From contig SLJD01000008.1 in the NCBI GenBank assembly GCA_007135295.1, positions 1 through 9,265 on the forward strand: 9,265 nt of DNA, given 5' to 3'. Shown here piece by piece: positions 5,750-9,265 of this stretch. Positions within the stretch are counted from its first letter, which is position 1. Each line of letters opens with the position of its first letter. The translations under genes were made by a program, and so were the position numbers. The notes under the pieces were generated by a model. That model searched no databases, was not told the origin of the DNA, and saw only the letters and a list, made by a program, of their open reading frames with translations. The DNA comes from Phycisphaerales bacterium (GTDB lineage Bacteria > Planctomycetota > Phycisphaerae > Phycisphaerales > SM1A02).

Positions 5750-8700
5750 ATGCCCGAAATGCCAGCACCATTCCGGTCCCGGAAGGGTTTTGCCTTTCTT
5801 TCCGGGGCTACTTTTTCACGCCTGCGTTCTTGGCTCATGATCGAGCGCCAAACCATCGTCCCGATCATTCTTGTGGCGATGCCGGGTCTGCTCGCGCCGC
5901 ATGCATTGGCCGTGCCGGACCAGGAGTCGGCCGAGGGGGAACTGTCCATCCATCGCGACGATGATGCGATCGTCGTCGAGTGGACCAGAGAAGGCTTTCT
6001 TCTCGAATCCGCTCGCGACTTGGAAGGCCCTTGGGAACTCGTGGACCCACAGGACAATCCGTACGTTGTTGCTTCTCCCGCCGAAGGCCGCCGGTTCTTT
6101 CGCTTACGGGTTCACGAGGACGCGGATGGCGGTCTGGAAATCACGCTGGAGAACGGAGACGACGGCTATCTTCTCGTCGGCGAGGAAGTGCGATTGATCG
6201 CGCGCTCGGCTGACGGCGAACCACTGGAGGCCCTGCGCTGGTCGAGCAGCGATGAAAGCGTTGCCCTGGTCGATGAAGACGGGCGCCTGCTTGCGGTTGC
6301 TCCGGGAACGGTGATCATCACGGCCGCCGATATCGACAATCCGGATACCTTCGGGAAGATCGAAGTCGAGGTGCGCGGGGAGGGACCTGTCATCGGGCGC
6401 TTGCTGGAGGGCGAGCCCGAGTCTCCCGCCCTGGCCGCGACGTCCGACTGGCGCCTGCCGAGAACATTGAACCGCGGGGAGGTCTCCGCCGACCCGGAAA
6501 TCTTCGACCGGGAGATCCTCCGCACCGAACTGCAGGTTTACTTCTCCGACGAGGTAACGGTGGGGGAGGTCAATCAGGTCTTGCGCGATTTCAATGGAGG
6601 AATTGTCAGCATGGTGGGCGGACTGCCACGTTACCTGGTGCGTGTTCCGGATCCCGGCGACCTGGAGCGGTTGGCGGCATTGGTGCGGGAAATGGAGGAT
6701 TACCCGCAGGTCGGCTTGGCGATGAAGTCGGTGCTCGCCCGAGCGGAACCGGTTCTTCTTGGCGAAGGAACGCGGTCGAGCCCCGCGGGCGAGGCGGAGC
6801 CGTTGGAACTGCCGCCGGGATTCGACTCGGCCGACCTTGAACGGATCGAACACCATCTTGCCGTGCGGGGTCACGCCGCCTGGAATGTGCGCCAGGCGCT
6901 GCCAGGCGTCGAGGAAAGTCCGTGGATTCTGATCGCCGACGTTTTCGGCGACGGCATGCCGGATTCCGACCATGGAGGTGTTTTTGCAGACGGGGATTTT
7001 GCGACCGGTGATCCCAACTGGCACGGCTACCATGTTCTCGGAATCCTCAACGGGCATTACGGCGAGCCCGATGCGTCGAACGCGGGCCGCGGACCTATCA
7101 CGGGATTGTTCCCCGGTCCCCTCCGCGTTCGCGCGGTGGACCTGCGCGCGGGCGAGTTTGCCACGTGGCCGGGGATCATTGATGGTCTGTTGCAGCGGCT
7201 GGGCGAAATCCTCGGTGATGAGCCCGGTGCCCGGATCGTCGTGAACACCAGCCTCAATTCCCGCGCTCTTACCGATGCGGAACGCCAACACCTTGCCTTT
7301 TGGTGGACGTTCGCCGTCCGCACGCTTGGACTGAAAGAGCACTTCGTGCATCTGACCTCGGCCGGAAACCGTCCGTCATGGACCAGTTGGGATGCGGGCG
7401 AGAACAGCGTCTTCTCCCATGCCGCGCTCGGGACGCTGGAAACCACGATCTTCTCCCGCACGATCGAGACTGAAAACCTCAGCAACTCACTTGTGGTTGA
7501 AAACCGGGTACGATCCACCGGGGAGGGCGATCAACGGCCGGTTCCAGGTTGCGCCCACGAAAGCTCGGTAATGGAGGGAACCATTTCCGGGGTCGGCACG
7601 AACGTCTGGTCGTTCGGCCAGTGTCACGTCTTTTCGATATTCGGCTGTGACGAGAGCGACTCCGGGGGAACCTCGGAACTGACCGGCACCTCGATGTCCA
7701 CCCCGCAGGTTGCGGCCGTGACCGCCTACGCGTGGGCGCTGGCGCCCACGCTCGAACCGGTCCAGGTCAAGGACCTGCTTCTCCAAACCGCCAGGGACCT
7801 TCCCGCCGTGAATACCGCCGGGGCCGATTGCAACCCCATCGCGGCCCAACCGGCAATCGATGCATTCGATGCGGTTTTGGCCGCCGGAGGCACGACGGCA
7901 CGGCTGGCTCTGCTGGATGTAACCGGCTCCGGCACGTTCGATCACGAGGACCTCGCGCTCCTGGTCGACGAGTTGGACGCCGGCGACGGAGCCCTTGATT
8001 ATTCCCGTTACGACCTCAACGGTTCCGGTCATACGGGAGGCTTCGCCGTCGAGCGCTTTGACCTCAATGGCGACGGCTCCTTCGGCGTTGTGACCCAAGA
8101 GATCGAGGGGAGCACCGTTACCTTCGACGAACGGGAGGTTACCGACTGGGAGGTTCTTTGCTACTACGCCTATTCCGCCCTCTACAGCGGAGATCCGGAA
8201 TTGCGTTCCAGTCTCCTTGCCGGCCAATGCGGCCAAACCCCGCTCGTCAGCTTCACCTTCCCCGAGTTTCCGGCGGATCTCACGGTCACAGCCATTGTGG
8301 ACTTTTCCCACCTGGACGACAGCTTGGTGCTGAACACCGACGATGAAGAGAAGGGCAGGCAGGCGCACATCCTGTATCCCGACGGCAGGCTGATCGGCCT
8401 CGGAGATCTCGGAGGCGGCGAGGCCATTGCCTCCGCCCGGAACGACAAGGGGCTGCTCACGGGGTACTCCCGCGATGAAAACGGGTTGTGGCGCGCGTTT
8501 CTCTGGACGGAGGAGATGGGGATGAGAGCCTTGGGGGCCGGCGAAGCGCGTGAAACGCGGGCTTTCGCGATCAACGAGGGCGGCTGGGTTGCCGGGGAAG
8601 CAACGTTGGCCGAAAAGAACACGCGGGCGGTCATCTGGACCGAGCAAGGCATGTTCGATGTTTCCGGCGGGCTTGAAGGGAACAGCCGTGTCGTCGCGAT

Positions 8701-9265
8701 CAACGCTTCGGGTATGTTCGCCGGCGTGGTCACTCCTCCTGGCGGGGATCCGCAGGGTTTTGTGCGAACGGCCCGCGAGAGCGCGGAAGGACCGGTCTTG
8801 GACGAACCGGTGCTCCTGCGGATCCCCGACGCCATCGGCGCCATTCCGGTCGCGATCAACGATGCCGGCCAGGTCGCCGGCACGGCCATCATGGAGTCCG
8901 GTCCGGAAGCGTTCCTCTGGCAGGACGGGCGTGTCGAATTACTCGGCACGCTTTACGGCATCGGCAGTGAGGTCCTTGGCATGGACGCCGACGGTCGAAT
9001 CGTGGGCACCGCGATGGACAAAGAGCGCCGCAACGTCGGGTTCCTCTGGGAGAACGGCGAAATGACGGATATCAACCTCCTGCTGTCGACGTCCTCCCCC
9101 GGCCACGTGACGCACCTTTATGCGATCAACTCCGTTGGAGGAATGGTCGGCCTTTTCCTCGATCGCGAACTGATCGAACGACTCATCGCCTTGCTTTTCC
9201 GCGACCCGGTTACCGCCGAATGGACGGGCGAAGGCGACGATGATCTGTTCAGTAATGACGAAAAC
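5750..9265 (+). CDS. Large secreted S8 subtilase-like protein with Big_2 and HAF-repeat domains (3' end outside window)
   Basis: This is an uninterrupted frame of 1172 residues, still open at the right edge. Numbering is from ATG 5750. A signal-like core at about 36-54 ends in HALA, a good signal-peptidase site; if translation starts at Met30 (5837) the signal peptide is of standard length, otherwise it has a long basic n-region. Residues 64-121 form a short beta-sandwich leader with LLESARDLEGPW and FFRLRV. A Big_2-like Ig domain follows (about 129-207, with LRWSSSDESVALVD and APGTVIIT). Residues about 256-330 resemble a subtilase propeptide. The catalytic domain (about 385-690) shows Asp397 in ILIADVFGDG, His425 in HGYHVLGIL, a probable oxyanion Asn540 in SAGN, and Ser648 in GTSMSTPQVAA. 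EF-hand-like loops start at Asp723, Asp755 and Asp771. Six HAF-type repeats fill about 871-1136. It is probably an exported or cell-surface protease; its substrate cannot be told. The catalytic signature HGTHVAG is altered to HGYHVLG. Confidence 0.88.
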   Translation, partial: MPEMPAPFRSRKGFAFLSGATFSRLRSWLMIERQTIVPIILVAMPGLLAPHALAVPDQESAEGELSIHRDDDAIVVEWTREGFLLESARDLEGPWELVDPQDNPYVVASPAEGRRFFRLRVHEDADGGLEITLENGDDGYLLVGEEVRLIARSADGEPLEALRWSSSDESVALVDEDGRLLAVAPGTVIITAADIDNPDTFGKIEVEVRGEGPVIGRLLEGEPESPALAATSDWRLPRTLNRGEVSADPEIFDREILRTELQVYFSDEVTVGEVNQVLRDFNGGIVSMVGGLPRYLVRVPDPGDLERLAALVREMEDYPQVGLAMKSVLARAEPVLLGEGTRSSPAGEAEPLELPPGFDSADLERIEHHLAVRGHAAWNVRQALPGVEESPWILIADVFGDGMPDSDHGGVFADGDFATGDPNWHGYHVLGILNGHYGEPDASNAGRGPITGLFPGPLRVRAVDLRAGEFATWPGIIDGLLQRLGEILGDEPGARIVVNTSLNSRALTDAERQHLAFWWTFAVRTLGLKEHFVHLTSAGNRPSWTSWDAGENSVFSHAALGTLETTIFSRTIETENLSNSLVVENRVRSTGEGDQRPVPGCAHESSVMEGTISGVGTNVWSFGQCHVFSIFGCDESDSGGTSELTGTSMSTPQVAAVTAYAWALAPTLEPVQVKDLLLQTARDLPAVNTAGADCNPIAAQPAIDAFDAVLAAGGTTARLALLDVTGSGTFDHEDLALLVDELDAGDGALDYSRYDLNGSGHTGGFAVERFDLNGDGSFGVVTQEIEGSTVTFDEREVTDWEVLCYYAYSALYSGDPELRSSLLAGQCGQTPLVSFTFPEFPADLTVTAIVDFSHLDDSLVLNTDDEEKGRQAHILYPDGRLIGLGDLGGGEAIASARNDKGLLTGYSRDENGLWRAFLWTEEMGMRALGAGEARETRAFAINEGGWVAGEATLAEKNTRAVIWTEQGMFDVSGGLEGNSRVVAINASGMFAGVVTPPGGDPQGFVRTARESAEGPVLDEPVLLRIPDAIGAIPVAINDAGQVAGTAIMESGPEAFLWQDGRVELLGTLYGIGSEVLGMDADGRIVGTAMDKERRNVGFLWENGEMTDINLLLSTSSPGHVTHLYAINSVGGMVGLFLDRELIERLIALLFRDPVTAEWTGEGDDDLFSNDEN
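7916..8089 (+). other. EF-hand/dockerin-like calcium-binding patch in the subtilase
   Basis: Three Asp-rich loops lie close together within the protein: DVTGSGTFDHED (from residue 723), DLNGSGHTGG (from 755) and DLNGDGSFG (from 771). The first has side chains suited to calcium at loop positions 1, 3, 5, 7, 9 and 12 (D, T, S, T, D, D). The other two keep the DxNGxG turn but lack a normal distal acidic residue in register. The pattern resembles the dockerin-like inserts that follow catalytic domains in secreted proteins of Planctomycetota and Verrucomicrobiota. Calcium binding is inferred from the motif only. Confidence 0.65.
8360..9157 (+). repeat. Six tandem HAF-type protein repeats (probable beta-propeller)
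   Basis: About six diverged units of 36-45 codons, each built as 'xAFLWxxGxMxxLG ... AINxxGxVxGxA'. Approximate units are 8360-8470, 8489-8602, 8621-8731, 8753-8887, 8906-9013 and 9032-9157. Clear pairs include RAFLWTEEMGMRALG with AFAINEGGWVAGEA, RAVIWTEQGMFDVSG with VAINASGMFAGVV, EAFLWQDGRVELLG with GMDADGRIVGTA, and GFLWENGEMTDIN with YAINSVGGMVGLF. The first and fourth units are the least regular. This matches the 'extracellular HAF repeat' family; six units would suit a six-bladed propeller, which is inference. The repeats are diverged at DNA level, so recent duplication is unlikely. Confidence 0.78.

Noticed and set aside
5771..5784. Palindrome TTCCGGTCCCGGAA as an operator or terminator
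   Set aside because: The loop is too small for a stable hairpin, no T-tract follows directly, and it falls within the preferred coding sequence of the subtilase.
6104..8647. Long minus-strand open frames (6104-7351 and 7487-8647)
   Set aside because: They lie opposite the subtilase gene, whose frame carries clear domains and catalytic motifs; the minus-strand products show no recognisable family and are expected from high GC content.

Overview
The window is GC-rich bacterial DNA with two unrelated parts. Positions 1-5214 hold the 3' part of a nitrous-oxide-reduction (nos) operon, and about 5750-9265 hold the 5' part of a very large secreted subtilase-like protein. Both read on the + strand. 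Between them lies a 535-base gap containing what looks like a decayed minus-strand fragment of a glycerol-1-phosphate dehydrogenase-type gene.

The nos part runs nosZ (3' end only), a four-helix membrane protein at the nosB position, nosD, nosF, nosY, and a copper chaperone that fuses a CusF-like domain to a Sco1/SenC domain. NosZ is the multicopper N2O reductase. NosD, NosF and NosY form the ABC-type complex needed to mature its CuZ cluster. The Sco-type protein is well placed to deliver copper, most plausibly to CuA. nosB-nosD, nosD-nosF and nosF-nosY each overlap by four bases (ATGA, ATGA and TTGA), which suggests translational coupling. The CuA-loop sequence and the gene directly after nosZ both point to clade II (atypical) N2O reductase. 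No nosL, nosG, nosC or nosH is present in the window.

The 3' part encodes at least 1172 residues and is open at the right edge. Its order is a signal-peptide-like segment, a short beta-sandwich leader ending in FFRLRV, a Big_2-like Ig domain, a propeptide-like region, an S8 catalytic domain with a recognisable Asp/His/Ser triad, an EF-hand/dockerin-like patch, and six HAF-type repeats likely to form a beta-propeller.

The source is most consistent with Verrucomicrobiota or a relative. The leader resembles the 'QS..L.GPW....FFRLR' module common in secreted proteins of that phylum, clade II nosZ occurs there, and CusF-Sco fusions with a CPLxDFC motif are, as I recall, typical of such groups. 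This is inference from motifs; the window has no rRNA or other phylogenetic marker. I saw no tRNA, rRNA, CRISPR array, insertion sequence or convincing intrinsic terminator.
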